A stretch of DNA of 64,000 nt, taken from assembly GCA_022376925.1 (NCBI GenBank), contig JAIOJX010000003.1, positions 35,269,874-35,333,873 on the forward strand, read 5' to 3'. Below, one piece after another: positions 45,639 to 57,512 of this stretch. The position numbers were made by a program, and so were the translations under genes. Numbering within the stretch: position 1 is the stretch's first letter; the number at the start of each line of letters is the position of its first letter. Origin of the DNA: Tragulus kanchil. Taxonomy: Eukaryota; Chordata; Mammalia; Artiodactyla; Tragulidae. Below the pieces are notes generated by a model, which saw only the letters and a list, made by a program, of their open reading frames with translations, made no database searches and was not told the origin of the DNA.

Positions 45639-46740
45639 TATTTCACTGGATTTTAAATTGGGTGACTTTATTGAAGAATGAGTGTTTCCTATTTAAAATG
45701 TGGCCTTGAAAAGAGTAAGCCATTTTTATGATTCTCTTTAAAGAAAGTTTTCTATTTTTCAGTTCTCTGGGGTGACTGGAGACTACAAATATATTTGAAA
45801 ATAAATGATTGGTTCAGACATAGATTACACAGGTCACCATATCTGGATGCAAAGTAAATATGTGTCATATAGGAAAATTCACTACATCTTAAGTAACCTC
45901 TTCAGAGGAATCTTTGGTTTTTGAGCCTACTGACTAGCTTGAGGAGAGGCAGGTGTGGACCCTTAGGGCATGCAAGATACAGAATTCTAGAAAAGGTGTA
46001 CTCCAGTACTCAGCATATTGAAGACTGGGACAAAGACTTCCTCATCATTACAGACCTTCAGCTCTCCTCATAGACTTCCTGCAGAGACCACAAACACATT
46101 TCTGACAAATTCCAGACAGTTTATTTGTCAGATATTTTATTCAAATTGCTTCCTTCTCCTTGTAGAGTACGCAGAAGAACAACAATATCACACTCCCCTG
46201 TACCTCCTAACTGCTATTTCAAGGGATAATGAGCAAATTTAGATCTTCATTACAATGTTTGTACCACAGACCTAGTTATTTTTCTCTACCTTGCTATTGT
46301 AATCACCAAAACAAGAAGACTGACTCTGGATAAAAGTATTTACTTGGGGCCAATGTTGCAAAAATATTCGTCTGTTGAAATGGTAGGGACTGTTCACCAC
46401 TGTCCTGGAAGGAGAAGACTGAACACTCATGTCTCAGCCACACGGAGCAGTGATGATTATCTGTACTCAGGTGGCATCTAAATGAAGAGTATTTTTACAT
46501 AAACTTTCTCCTTCAGTGTTTCCAAACAGGCAACAATTATCCCTAATGTTTTGTTTTGTTTTCTTTTGGAGCTGGAATCTCAGTTTCAAATATCACCTTC
46601 CTAGGACCTTGTATAAATCTTGTCAATAGAGTTCAAGGTAAATACTTAAGACATGATCTAATAGAAATACTAAGGCAAGTGAATGCAGGAGATTAAAAAG
46701 CCCTGGGGTAACTGAGACTTAATTTGACTCATAAGAAATG

Positions 46741-46980
46741 TTGGTTCTAAGGAACAGCATGGTGACTATAGTTAATAATATGATATTGTAAACTTGAAAG
46801 TTGTTAAGCAAGTAGATCTTCAGTGCTTCAAAACACACACATACACATCAAATCACACACACAAGTTGACTATGTGAGGTTCTGGGTGTGTTAGCTATCA
46901 TGATCATGATAATCATTTCACAAAATATATTTATGTCAAATCATCACATTGTACACTTTAAATGCTTACAATTGTATTTT
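46741..46980 (+). mobile_element. Old L1 3' end, interrupted by BovB
   Basis: L1M-type 3' UTR: CAGCATGGTGACTATAGTTA, ATATTGTAAACTTGAAAGTT, a CA-rich part, then CAAATCATCACATTGTACAC. Its last bases (CAGTAAAGTTAAAA) lie beyond the BovB insertion at about 47269-47285. The second copy is at 47878-48117. Confidence 0.8.
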
Positions 46981-46992
46981 TTGATTATTCCT

Positions 46993-47256
46993 GATAAACT
47001 GATGCTGAAGCTGAAGATCCAATACTTTGGCCACCTGATGCAAAGAGATGACTCATTGGAAAAAACCTTGATCCTGGGAAAAATAGGAAACAAAAGGAGA
47101 AGGGAATGACAGAGGATGAGATGGTTGGATGGCATCACCGACTCAATGGGCATAAGTTTGAGCAAGTTCTGGGAGATGGTGAAGGACAGGGAAGCCTGGC
47201 ATGCTGCAGTTCATGGGGCTGCAAAGAGTCAGACACAACTGAGCAACGGAACTGAA
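46993..47256 (+). mobile_element. BovB LINE 3' fragment with 12-bp target duplication
   Basis: Plus-strand BovB end: ACTGATGCTGAAGCTGAAGA, CCAATACTTTGGCCACCTGA, GAGCAAGTTCTGGGAGATGG, ending GGAACTGAA. It encodes MLKLKIQYFGHLMQRDDSLE, a BovB RT C-terminal remnant. TTGATTATTCCT occurs on both sides (46981-46992, 47257-47268), a perfect 12-bp target duplication within the L1. Confidence 0.92.
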
Positions 47257-48129
47257 TTGATTATTCCTCAGTAAAGTTAAAAAACAGAAATGTTAGTATT
47301 TTAGAAAGAATAAAAGCATTCTGAGATAATAGCAATCACATTAAGACTCTAATTTGTATAGCTGGCATTTATAGTTTATAGTTCATTACAATGTTTGTAC
47401 CACAGACCTAGTTATTTTTCTCTACCTTGCTATTGTAATCACCAAAACAAGAAGACTGACTCTGGATAAAAGTATTTACTTGGGGCCAATGTTGCAAAAA
47501 TATTCGTCTGTTGAAATGGTAGGGACTGTTCACCACTGTCCTGGAAGGAGAAGACTGAACACTCATGTCTCAGCCACACGGAGCAGTGATGATTATCTGT
47601 ACTCAGGTGGCATCTAAATGAAGAGTATTTTTACATAAACTTTCTCCTTCAGTGTTTCCAAACAGGCAACAATTATCCCTAATGTTTTGTTTTGTTTTCT
47701 TTTTGGAGCTGGAATCTCAGTTTCAAATATCACCTTCCTAGGACCTTGTATAAATCTTGTCAATAGAGTTCAAGGTAAATACTTAAGACATGATCTAATA
47801 GAAATACTAAGGCAAGTGAATGCAGGAGATTAAAAAGCCCTGGGGTAACTGAGACTTAATTTGACTCATAAGAAATGTTGGTTCTAAGGAACAGCATGGT
47901 GACTATAGTTAATAATATGATATTGTAAACTTGAAAGTTGTTAAGCAAGTAGATCTTCAGTGCTTCAAAACACACACATACACATCAAATCACACACACA
48001 AGTTGACTATGTGAGGTTCTGGGTGTGTTAGCTATCATGATCATGATAATCATTTCACAAAATATATTTATGTCAAATCATCACATTGTACACTTTAAAT
48101 GCTTACAATTGTATTTTTTGATTATTCCT

Positions 48130-48394
48130 GATAAACTGATGCTGAAGCTGAAGATCCAATACTTTGGCCACCTGATGCAAACAGATGACTTTGTTGGAAA
48201 AAACCTTGATCCTGGGAAAAATAGGAAACAAAAGGAGAAGGGAATGACAGAGGATGAGATGGTTGGATGGCATCACCGACTCAATGGGCATAAGTTTGAG
48301 CAAGTTCTGGGAGATGGTGAAGGACAGGGAAGCCTGGCATGCTGCAGTTCATGGGGCTGCAAAGAGTCAGACACAACTGAGCAACGGAACTGAA
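48130..48394 (+). mobile_element. Second copy of the BovB insertion in block Q
   Basis: Same insertion with the same 12-bp flanks (48118-48129, 48395-48406). In this copy the frame runs on through [20 protein letters not shown] because of the clustered differences near 48182-48194; still a dead fragment. Confidence 0.92.
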
Positions 48395-48520
48395 TTGATT
48401 ATTCCTCAGTAAAGTTAAAAAACAGAAATGTTAGTATTTTAGAAAGAATAAAAGCATTCTGAGATAATAGCAATCACATTAAGACTCTAATTTGTATAGC
48501 TGGCATTTATAGTTTATAGT

Positions 48521-48827
48521 ACAGTTGCAAACTATGCAGGTTTAAAAAACTCCTTTTAGCGGATCAGGGAAAAGTATATATTTCTTAAAAATTAAGTAGA
48601 TTTCTATAACCCAGAGGGGAACCTAGATATTTTAGGGGATAAACGTTCAGCAGAAGAAATTTCCTTTCTAATGTTATCCTTCCACAGGATAATCGGCACT
48701 TCCTTTTCTTCCGTTTCTTCCTTGGACTTTTTCTCTTCATAATGTATTCACATTCTGTTTTATTATTCTCCTGACCATCAAATCTATAGGCCCATCTAAG
48801 CATTTCTAATTCATATTAATATTTATT
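48521..48827. other. Short unduplicated stretch
   Basis: AT-rich; a 72-codon minus frame (48585-48803), lysine-rich at its centre, is not recognised. No repeat is seen. Confidence 0.5.
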
Positions 48828-49542
48828 AAGTGCAATAGTTACTAAGACTTAATTCTGGATATGAGAAGTAGAATGAAGATCACTGATTCAAAAAATTCTA
48901 GGCAAAAATTTCCTGATATAAAGAAAGACATGAGAAGTTTTATTGCTGGGGACTTCTCATGATTAAAAAAAGGAATTGGAAAAAAAAGACCACAATTAGA
49001 TGCATAGGGTGAGAGAATGTCAAGCATGAAGATAGTTTCATGCATCTTCCAGAGAGATAAGGAATTACTAATAGGGAAATAAAAATAAAATCAACATAAA
49101 ATTCTTTATCAGTAACACTTAACTATGGAAGGAAAAAGAGCAGTGCCTTCAAATTTCTAAGGGCAAGTGCCTATAAACCTAGGCAATGAATGGCCCCGAA
49201 AGACATTCCCAAGCTAATCTCTAAAACCTGTAAGTATATTACCTACCTAGCAAAGGGGACTCCACAGATATAATTACATTTGTGGTCCTTGAGGTAGGAA
49301 AGATTATCCTGGAATGTCCATTCAGATTCCACTTTTTTAGAAGACCTTATCTGGTTGAGTCAGAGACAGATGTGATAGAAGAAAGATCAGAGAGAGGTGA
49401 TGTGGCATTCATCCTGCCATTGCTGAGTTTAAAGATGGAAGCAGGGGGCCAAGAGTGGAGAGGATCACAGTAGTTTCTGGAAATCAGGGATAGCCTTTAG
49501 GTTTACTAACAACCAGCAAGAAAATGGAGATCTTGGCACCAG

Positions 49543-49757
49543 GAAGCCCTGGTGGCTCAGACAATAAAGAACCTGCCTGGTCAATGCAGGAGACGTAAAA
49601 GACTTGAGCTCAATCCCTGAGTTGGGAAGTTCCCCTGAAAGAGGGAAAGGCTACCTACTCCAGTACTGTCATGGAGAACTCCATGGACAGAAGAGCCTGG
49701 TGGGCTTCATCCGTGGGGTTGCAAAGAGTCAGACACAACTGAGTAACTAACAACAAC
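49543..49757 (+). mobile_element. Bov-tA SINE
   Basis: Plus-strand Bov-tA: GAAGCCCTGGTGGCTCAGAC, GAGCTCAATCCCTGAGTTGG, CTACTCCAGTACTGTCATGG, ending GAGTCAGACACAACTGAGTA and an AACAAC tail. Confidence 0.92.
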
Positions 49758-50664
49758 AATGTAGACCAGATAAAGGAGATTTTATTAGGCTCCTAGAATG
49801 GCATTTAAATATTATCCACCTTAACAATGTCTGAAAAAACTAAGAAGATGGGTTTGTAGATAGAGGAAGAGAGGAAAGAAATGAGTTGGTAATGTCCCTT
49901 CTACATAGAAGTCAGGGCAGAGTCCACAGAATATGTCAAATTTTAAAAAAAAGTGCAATAGTTACTAAGACTTAATTCTGGATATGAGAAGTAGAATGAA
50001 GATCACTGATTCAAAAAATTCTAGGCAAAAATTTCCTGATATAAAGAAAGACATGAGAAGTTTTATTGCTGGGGACTTCTCATGATTAAAAAAAGGAATT
50101 GGAAAAAAAAGACCACAATTAGATGCATAGGGTGAGAGAATGTCAAGCATGAAGATAGTTTCATGCATCTTCCAGAGAGATAAGGAATTACTAATAGGGA
50201 AATAAAAATAAAATCAACATAAAATTCTTTATCAGTAACACTTAACTATGGAAGGAAAAAGAGCAGTGCCTTCAAATTTCTAAGGGCAAGTGCCTATAAA
50301 CCTAGGCAATGAATGGCCCCGAAAGACATTCCCAAGCTAATCTCTAAAACCTGTAAGTATATTACCTACCTAGCAAAGGGGACTCCACAGATATAATTAC
50401 ATTTGTGGTCCTTGAGGTAGGAAAGATTATCCTGGAATGTCCATTCAGATTCCACTTTTTTAGAAGACCTTATCTGGTTGAGTCAGAGACAGATGTGATA
50501 GAAGAAAGATCAGAGAGAGGTGATGTGGCATTCATCCTGCCATTGCTGAGTTTAAAGATGGAAGCAGGGGGCCAAGAGTGGAGAGGATCACAGTAGTTTC
50601 TGGAAATCAGGGATAGCCTTTAGTTTACTAACAACCAGCAAGAAAATGGAGATCTTGGCACCAG

Positions 50665-50879
50665 GAAGCCCTGGTGGCTCAGACAATAAAGAACCTGCCT
50701 GGTCAATGCAGGAGACGTAAAAGACTTGAGCTCAATCCCTGAGTTGGGAAGTTCCCCTGAAAGAGGGAAAGGCTACCTACTCCAGTACTGTCATGGAGAA
50801 CTCCATGGACAGAAGAGCCTGGTGGGCTTCATCCGTGGGGTTGCAAAGAGTCAGACACAACTGAGTAACTAACAACAAC
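50665..50879 (+). mobile_element. Second copy of the Bov-tA in block R
   Basis: Same as 49543-49757 at +1122 bp, carried by the duplication. Confidence 0.92.
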
Positions 50880-51057
50880 AATGTAGACCAGATAAAGGAG
50901 ATTTTATTAGGCTCCTAGAATGGCATTTAAATATTATCCACCTTAACAATGTCTGAAAAAACTAAGAAGATGGGTTTGTAGATAGAGGAAGAGAGGAAAG
51001 AAATGAGTTGGTAATGTCCCTTCTACATAGAAGTCAGGGCAGAGTCCACAGAATATG

Positions 51058-51619
51058 ACAATAGAGAAATTTAAAGATAGGAATAAAGAGCTACATCTTC
51101 AAGGTGAGATGAATACAGGGGAAAACAAGAGACTTTTTGTTGCTGACAGATTCAGCCCCGTCTATGTGATTTAATTAATAGTATTATTATTATTGTTTTG
51201 TGAGTGTACCACCTACATATTTTGTAAATGACCTCTTCATTATTGAAGATTCAGCTTTAAATCATCTCTTGTGTGTCTGTTATCTGAAGAGAGTAAACAG
51301 TCACACTTCTCTACCCCTTTTACACCAAACTCTATTATAATTGAACTCAGCACCTTTAAAATTTTTTGTTTACACAAGTCTTTCCTATAAATTTTAAGTT
51401 CATAGGAGGCAGAATTGGTTTTTAAATTTAGTCCAATGCCTAGCTCATAAGAGTTCTTTATTCCTCTACCCTCACTTTTCCTTTTTTGTTCTCTTTCTTT
51501 TAAATAAATAAACAGAAAAATAAATAAGCAAGCATTAAATGAATAGATGCCAACTGAAGTCCCAATGTTCATGTCATCTGCAAAACTGAATTCCCCAAAG
51601 CATATGCAACAGATAACAT
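51058..51619. other. Unduplicated noncoding stretch
   Basis: AT-rich with a short TTA run near 51181-51193 and AAATAA tracts near 51501-51530. The 110-codon minus frame at 51240-51572 spans those tracts and has no recognised domain. Confidence 0.5.
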
Positions 51620-53883
51620 AGTAAATTCAAGGATTGTTTTATATTTAGTAGTTTTATGTTTAATCTGAAAATATTAAGTTTGGAAGACATCTCCAGCAAG
51701 TAAGGTCAGTTGACTCATTTTATTTCCAGATTTCAGAGTTTCACTCACATCTAGATCTGCCTGTCCTCATTTTTACATGATTCAAAATATTCACAACTAA
51801 TACTCTTGCATGTCATATTGACTAAAAATCTGGAAATCCATTTTAATAAAATGAACCCACTTCTAGTCCTAGTACACTCATTAGGAACATTTTGATCTTA
51901 AGGCAGATGATTTTGATCTGAAATTGCCTTCATCTACAGTTTGTGCCTTAGTATTCAAACAGTGAATTTGGGAATGACTATGGACATGTGGTTGTTTACA
52001 TAACAGTCCAGAACATTCTATGATTTTTCTAATGTGTGCAAAGTGAATAGTTTTAAGCAAAATGTCCAATCCAATCACAATGCGTAACTTACAATAAAGA
52101 TCTCCTCATCTGTCTTTGTAGTACATCATGCACTAGATATTGTAGAGAAAGACGTGCTTCCTTTCTGGCTCCAAATGGATCAAAAGGCTTCTAGAGAACA
52201 GAAGGGAGTCAGGGGTCATAACCTACTAGACACTGTACTTTTGAGGCTGCCTCTGGACTAGTTACCACTAAGGGGTTAAAGTGTAATCCCTCGGAGAGCA
52301 CATTGACATTACATCACGAGATGCAACACTTCTTATGAAGACTATCTGTAAACGGAGGAGGTGCCAAGTAAGTGCAAGATTCTGCCTCTTGGTATCTGGC
52401 TGAGCCTTTTTTTTATTTATTGCATTTTTTTACATTATCTGTAGTGGAGCCAAACTGTATTTTTTGACTGGGAATAACTCTCTTTTGGAGAACATCATTG
52501 GTTTAATGAAGATACGCTTGCAAGTACTCTACGGCGCAGCTGAAATTTCACTTACCTTTTAGCTTGAGGCCATTGGTTTAAGTCCAAGTTGACAATTTCA
52601 GCTTGTTACATCCCTGGTGGACAGATATCCACAACATAAACCCATTGTACCTAATCTTGTAATTTTGGCAGTCTGTGCACTGGAGAGCCTGAAAGGGATA
52701 CTAATGCAGAATACATTACTCTGAACAAAAGACAAGGAGGCACCTGAGAGCAGCACAAATGAGTAAATTCAAGGATTGTTTTATATTTAGTAGTTTTATG
52801 TTTAATCTGAAAATATTAAGTTTGGAAGACATCTCCAGCAAGTAAGGTCAGTTGACTCATTTTATTTCCAGATTTCAGAGTTTCACTCACATCTAGATCT
52901 GCCTGTCCTCATTTTTACATGATTCAAAATATTCACAACTAATACTCTTGCATGTCATATTGACTAAAAATCTGGAAATCCATTTTAATAAAATGAACCC
53001 ACTTCTAGTCCTAGTACACTCATTAGGAACATTTTGATCTTAAGGCAGATGATTTTGATCTGAAATTGCCTTCATCTACAGTTTGTGCCTTAGTATTCAA
53101 ACAGTGAATTTGGGAATGACTATGGACATGTGGTTGTTTACATAACAGTCCAGAACATTCTATGATTTTTCTAATGTGTGCAAAGTGAATAGTTTTAAGC
53201 AAAATGTCCAATCCAATCACAATGCGTAACTTACAATAAAGATCTCCTCATCTGTCTTTGTAGTACATCATGCACTAGATATTGTAGAGAAAGACGTGCT
53301 TCCTTTCTGGCTCCAAATGGATCAAAAGGCTTCTAGAGAACAGAAGGGAGTCAGGGGTCATAACCTACTAGACACTGTACTTTTGAGGCTGCCTCTGGAC
53401 TAGTTACCACTAAGGGGTTAAAGTGTAATCCCTCGGAGAGCACATTGACATTACATCACGAGATGCAACACTTCTTATGAAGACTATCTGTAAACGGAGG
53501 AGGTGCCAAGTAAGTGCAAGATTCTGCCTCTTGGTATCTGGCTGAGCCTTTTTTTTATTTATTGCATTTTTTTACATTATCTGTAGTGGAGCCAAACTGT
53601 ATTTTTTGACTGGGAATAACTCTCTTTTGGAGAACATCATTGGTTTAATGAAGATACGCTTGCAAGTGCTCTACGGCGCAGCTGAAATTTCACTTACCTT
53701 TTAGCTTGAGGCCATTGGTTTAAGTCCAAGTTGACAATTTCAGCTTGTTACATCCCTGGTGGACAGATATCCACAACATAAACCCATTGTACCTAATCTT
53801 GTAATTTTGGCAGTCTGTGCACTGGAGAGCCTGAAAGGGATACTAATGCAGAATACATTACTCTGAACAAAAGACAAGGAGGC
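51620..53883. repeat. Duplicated block S (offset 1142 bp, 20-bp spacer)
   Basis: 51620-52741 recurs at 52762-53883. A52526 versus G53668 is the clear substitution. The spacer 52742-52761 reads as a shortened version of 53884-53926, keeping GAGAGCAGCACA but lacking about 20 bases: raw-read style sequence of the true continuation. No transposon is recognised in the unit. Confidence 0.93.
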
Positions 53884-54388
53884 TAGTGAGAAGGATGGAA
53901 AGCCCCTTGAGAGCAGCACAGAAAATGTAATGAATCTGGTATCTCCTTCCCACAATTACCATGCTTTCCTTTGAATATTGACATCTTTTTAATTAAAATA
54001 AAGAAGACTACCTTGATTCTAATTTTACACCATAGATATTTAGAATATAAAGAGTTTACACACTGTGTACACATGTTTTAAGTCCACTGATGGAAAACTA
54101 TGCTAATAAATAAAGTGTCATTTTTTATGTGAATAACACTGATTAAGAAAAAACTGCAAAATCATGTAAAACTGCACCAACTAAATTATAGTTTTGAGGA
54201 AATGATAAATTTAATTCCAAACACATTTATAAAATTAGCAAAATGCTTGAAGTAGGAAAATATTTTTTCAACATAAATTCACTGTGGATTTCCCAATAAA
54301 TTTATACAACATTTTGCAAAATGAGGGCAACTGGTAAATTCCTATTTTTAAAGTCTAGAATTATTAATAAAATAGAGAACTAAAAATG

Positions 54389-54540
54389 TTTTTTTTTTTT
54401 AATTTACCTGTTTTAATTGGAGGATAATTACCTTTCAATATTGTGATGGTTTTTGCCATACATCATATGAATTGGCCATAGGCATACATGTGTCCCCTCC
54501 ATCCTAAACCCCACCATACCTCCGTCCCCACCCCACTAAA
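54389..54540 (-). mobile_element. L1 3' UTR fragment
   Basis: T-run then antisense of a ruminant L1 tail (TTTTAATTGGAGGATAATTA, TTTGCCATACATCATATGAA, CATACATGTGTCCCCTCC), that is, poly-A tail at left and G-rich 3' UTR at right. Confidence 0.8.
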
Positions 54541-55567
54541 AATGATTTTATTCCTTAGTAAAATGTTGCATGGAAACACAAGCAACGATTCTAATACATT
54601 TGATAAATTTCCTATTTTAAAATCTAGAAATTTCATTAAAATAGGGAAGTAATAGGAATGGGTTTTTATTCTTTAGCAAAATGTTTAATGGATAACCAAG
54701 CAGCATCCAATTTCAAGCAATTATTAAGTCTAGGTCAGTCCTTTACTGCAGGATACATAACTGGCTTTGGTGATAAGAAACAGCTATAACCACTTCAGAG
54801 AAATTGCTAACATATAACATCATTTTATACCTTGAACTGAGATTTGATTGAGAAGTTGAACGAAGACAATATATACATGACCATGTGTAAAATAGATAGC
54901 TAGTAGGAACATGCTATCAAGCACAGGAACTGGCTTTTGGGACAGATATCCACAACATAAACCCATTGTACCTAATCTTGTAATTTTGGCAGTCTGTGCA
55001 CTGGAGAGCCTGAAAGGGATACTAATGCAGAATACATTACTCTGAACAAAAGACAAGGAGGCTAGTGAGAAGGATGGAAAGCCCCTTGAGAGCAGCACAG
55101 AAAATGTAATGAATCTGGTATCTCCTTCCCACAATTACCATGCTTTCCTTTGAATATTGACATCTTTTTAATTAAAATAAAGAAGACTACCTTGATTCTA
55201 ATTTTACACCATAGATATTTAGAATATAAAGAGTTTACACACTGTGTACACATGTTTTAAGTCCACTGATGGAAAACTATGCTAATAAATAAAGTGTCAT
55301 TTTTTATGTGAATAACACTGATTAAGAAAAAACTGCAAAATCATGTAAAACTGCACCAACTAAATTATAGTTTTGAGGAAATGATAAATTTAATTCCAAA
55401 CACATTTATAAAATTAGCAAAATGCTTGAAGTAGGAAAATATTTTTTCAACATAAATTCACTGTGGATTTCCCAATAAATTTATACAACATTTTGCAAAA
55501 TGAGGGCAACTGGTAAATTCCTATTTTTAAAGTCTAGAATTATTAATAAAATAGAGAACTAAAAATG

Positions 55568-55719
55568 TTTTTTTTTTTTAATTTACCTGTTTTAATTGGA
55601 GGATAATTACCTTTCAATATTGTGATGGTTTTTGCCATACATCATATGAATTGGCCATAGGCATACATGTGTCCCCTCCATCCTAAACCCCACCATACCT
55701 CCGTCCCCACCCCACTAAA
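55568..55719 (-). mobile_element. Second copy of the L1 fragment in block T
   Basis: Same as 54389-54540 at +1179 bp, with the same 12-T run, carried by the duplication. Confidence 0.8.
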
Positions 55720-56117
55720 AATGATTTTATTCCTTAGTAAAATGTTGCATGGAAACACAAGCAACGATTCTAATACATTTGATAAATTTCCTATTTTAAA
55801 ATCTAGAAATTTCATTAAAATAGGGAAGTAATAGGAATGGGTTTTTATTCTTTAGCAAAATGTTTAATGGATAACCAAGCAGCATCCAATTTCAAGCAAT
55901 TATTAAGTCTAGGTCAGTCCTTTACTGCAGGATACATAACTGGCTTTGGTGATAAGAAACAGCTATAACCACTTCAGAGAAATTGCTAACATATAACATC
56001 ATTTTATACCTTGAACTGAGATTTGATTGAGAAGTTGAACGAAGACAATATATACATGACCATGTGTAAAATAGATAGCTAGTAGGAACATGCTATCAAG
56101 CACAGGAAGCTCAGCTC

Positions 56118-56248
56118 CATGCTCTGTGATGACCAAGAAGGGTGGGATGGTGCTGGGCAGGAGGGAGGGGGTATATGTATACATATAGTTAATTCACTTC
56201 ATTGTGTCGCAGAAACTAACACAACATAGTAAAGCAATTATGTCAAAA
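56118..56248 (+). mobile_element. L1 3' UTR fragment
   Basis: G-rich stretch GGGCAGGAGGGAGGGGGTAT, TATACATATAG, then CAGAAACTAACACAACATAG and TAAAGCAATTATG before an A run: the 3' terminus of a ruminant L1, plus strand. Confidence 0.82.
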
Positions 56249-56381
56249 AAAACCCCACTCCTTCAGCCCTGTGAACCAACTTACCTCCAATCACAACCTC
56301 TCTGACAGATGACTATGGGCAAATGACAGGCTTACTGAGCTTCAGTCTCTCTTGCAGTAATACACAAGTTTCACACAATCC
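56249..56381. other. Short spacer
   Basis: Unremarkable sequence between an L1 tail and a Bov-tA. Confidence 0.5.
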
Positions 56382-56562
56382 ACTTGCCAATGTAGATGAC
56401 ACAAGAGACACGGGTTTGATCCCTGGGTCGGGAAGATCTCCTAGAGTTGGAGATGGCAGCCCACTCCGGTATTCTTGCCTGGAGAATCCCATGGACAGAG
56501 GAGTCTGGTGGGTTCCAGTCCATGAGGTCACAACGATTGACTGAGCAACAGAGTGCACACAT
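56382..56562 (+). mobile_element. Bov-tA SINE
   Basis: Head partly worn (CCACTTGCCAATGTAGATGA), then CACGGGTTTGATCCCTGGGT, GCCCACTCCGGTATTCTTGC and GAATCCCATGGACAGAGGAG; plus strand. Confidence 0.9.
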
Positions 56563-56675
56563 GCCAATGGAAGTGAAACAGCTGAAACAGACTGGCCTGC
56601 ACTATCCCCTAAAGACAGAGGGCTCCATCATAGCCCAGGTTCTCAAGAGCCTGGTAGGAAGGTGAAAGAAAGAAA

Positions 56676-56793
56676 AGTATTTTAATTGCTCAGGCATGTC
56701 CGACTCTCCAGGGGATCTTCCCCACCCTGGGATGGAACCCAATCCTCCTACATTGTAGGCAGGTTCTTTACCATCTCCACCACCAGGGAGACA
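56676..56793 (-). mobile_element. Bov-tA SINE, internally deleted
   Basis: Minus strand. A short BovA end (GCTCAGGCATGTCCGACTCT) joins directly to the head-proximal half (CCAGGGGATCTTCCCCACCC ... ACATTGTAGGCAGGTTCTTT ... CCACCAGGGAG), missing the middle of the element. Confidence 0.85.
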
Positions 56794-57512
56794 CAATAGG
56801 AAGGTAAACTTTACTAGGTGTTTTCTCTTTCCTTCCTCTGCTTTCCTCCCAGATTACTTTCTACTGCTTCTCTCCAGATATGCAGCTTTACTGGCAGAAT
56901 GATCCAACAGAAGCCAAGGCTTCTTATCCTCTTGCAGATGTAGGGAACTAACAAGTGAAATCTCTCTAATATTGTCAACTTAATTCCCCTTATATATAGA
57001 TAACTTCCCATCCATTTGTCATTTTCATTGATAAAGGCCATCCAACAAGAAATGGGGAACAATGGGAAAGGAGTGAGAGGGCAGAAAGGGGTGGGGTAGA
57101 GGGATTGAAAAAAAAAAGAAATGGGGAACAGATAAACCCAAATTTATTAGTTTTGTTTGCAAGATGTGCCTTTTCCAGGGTTCACTGTTGTAATATATGT
57201 GATTTTATCCTTTAATCCAGGTCCATCATTCCTCATTTGGCAAAAGCCCCTCCAATGACACAGCTCAAACTGTGAATCATTACTTTCTCGGTTGTTTCTT
57301 TCTCAGAATCCTTAAATAGAGTGATCTGTCCTTACTGAAACCATACCTGGAAGACTGTTCCAAACCTTCTGTCACCTGTGAGTAGTTTATCATTTAGCTT
57401 AATATATCTAAAACGTGTAAGGACTTGGTACAAAGTAGAGATCTCAAAACATGTTTTAAAAGTAATATTAAATAATTAATGTTCAATAAGGATTGTTTGA
57501 ATGAATAAATGA
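56794..57512. other. Unduplicated noncoding stretch
   Basis: No young repeat is recognised. 57460-57512, with its AATGAATAAATGAATGA word, may be the end of an old L2/MIR. The 82-codon minus frame at 56814-57062 is not recognised. Confidence 0.45.

Larger units (their letters stand above)
44200..46394. repeat. Duplicated block P (offset 1097 bp, abutting)
   Basis: 44200-45296 is followed directly by 45297-46394. I noticed no difference between the copies. The first 126 bp are also in block O, so they are present three times (about 43041, 44200 and 45297). A 74-codon plus-strand frame (44921-45145, 46018-46242) is duplicated intact and not recognised. Confidence 0.93.
46246..48520. repeat. Duplicated block Q (offset 1136-1138 bp, abutting)
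   Basis: 46246-47381 is followed directly by 47382-48520. Differences are a 4-T versus 5-T run near 46566 and a small cluster of changes inside the BovB element (47045-47056 versus 48182-48194), which shifts the offset by one. The unit contains an L1 end interrupted by BovB. Confidence 0.93.
48828..51057. repeat. Duplicated block R (offset 1122-1123 bp, 15-bp spacer)
   Basis: 48828-49935 recurs at 49951-51057. The right copy lacks one G near 50622. The spacer 49936-49950 is A/T only. A Bov-tA and two unrecognised 63-67 codon frames are duplicated. Confidence 0.93.
53761..56108. repeat. Duplicated block T (offset 1179 bp, 10-bp spacer)
   Basis: 53761-54929 recurs at 54940-56108. The first 123 bp also form the end of both S copies. 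An L1 antisense fragment is duplicated. The join creates or breaks open frames: the 104-codon frame 54820-55134 crosses the join and exists only because of it. Confidence 0.93.
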
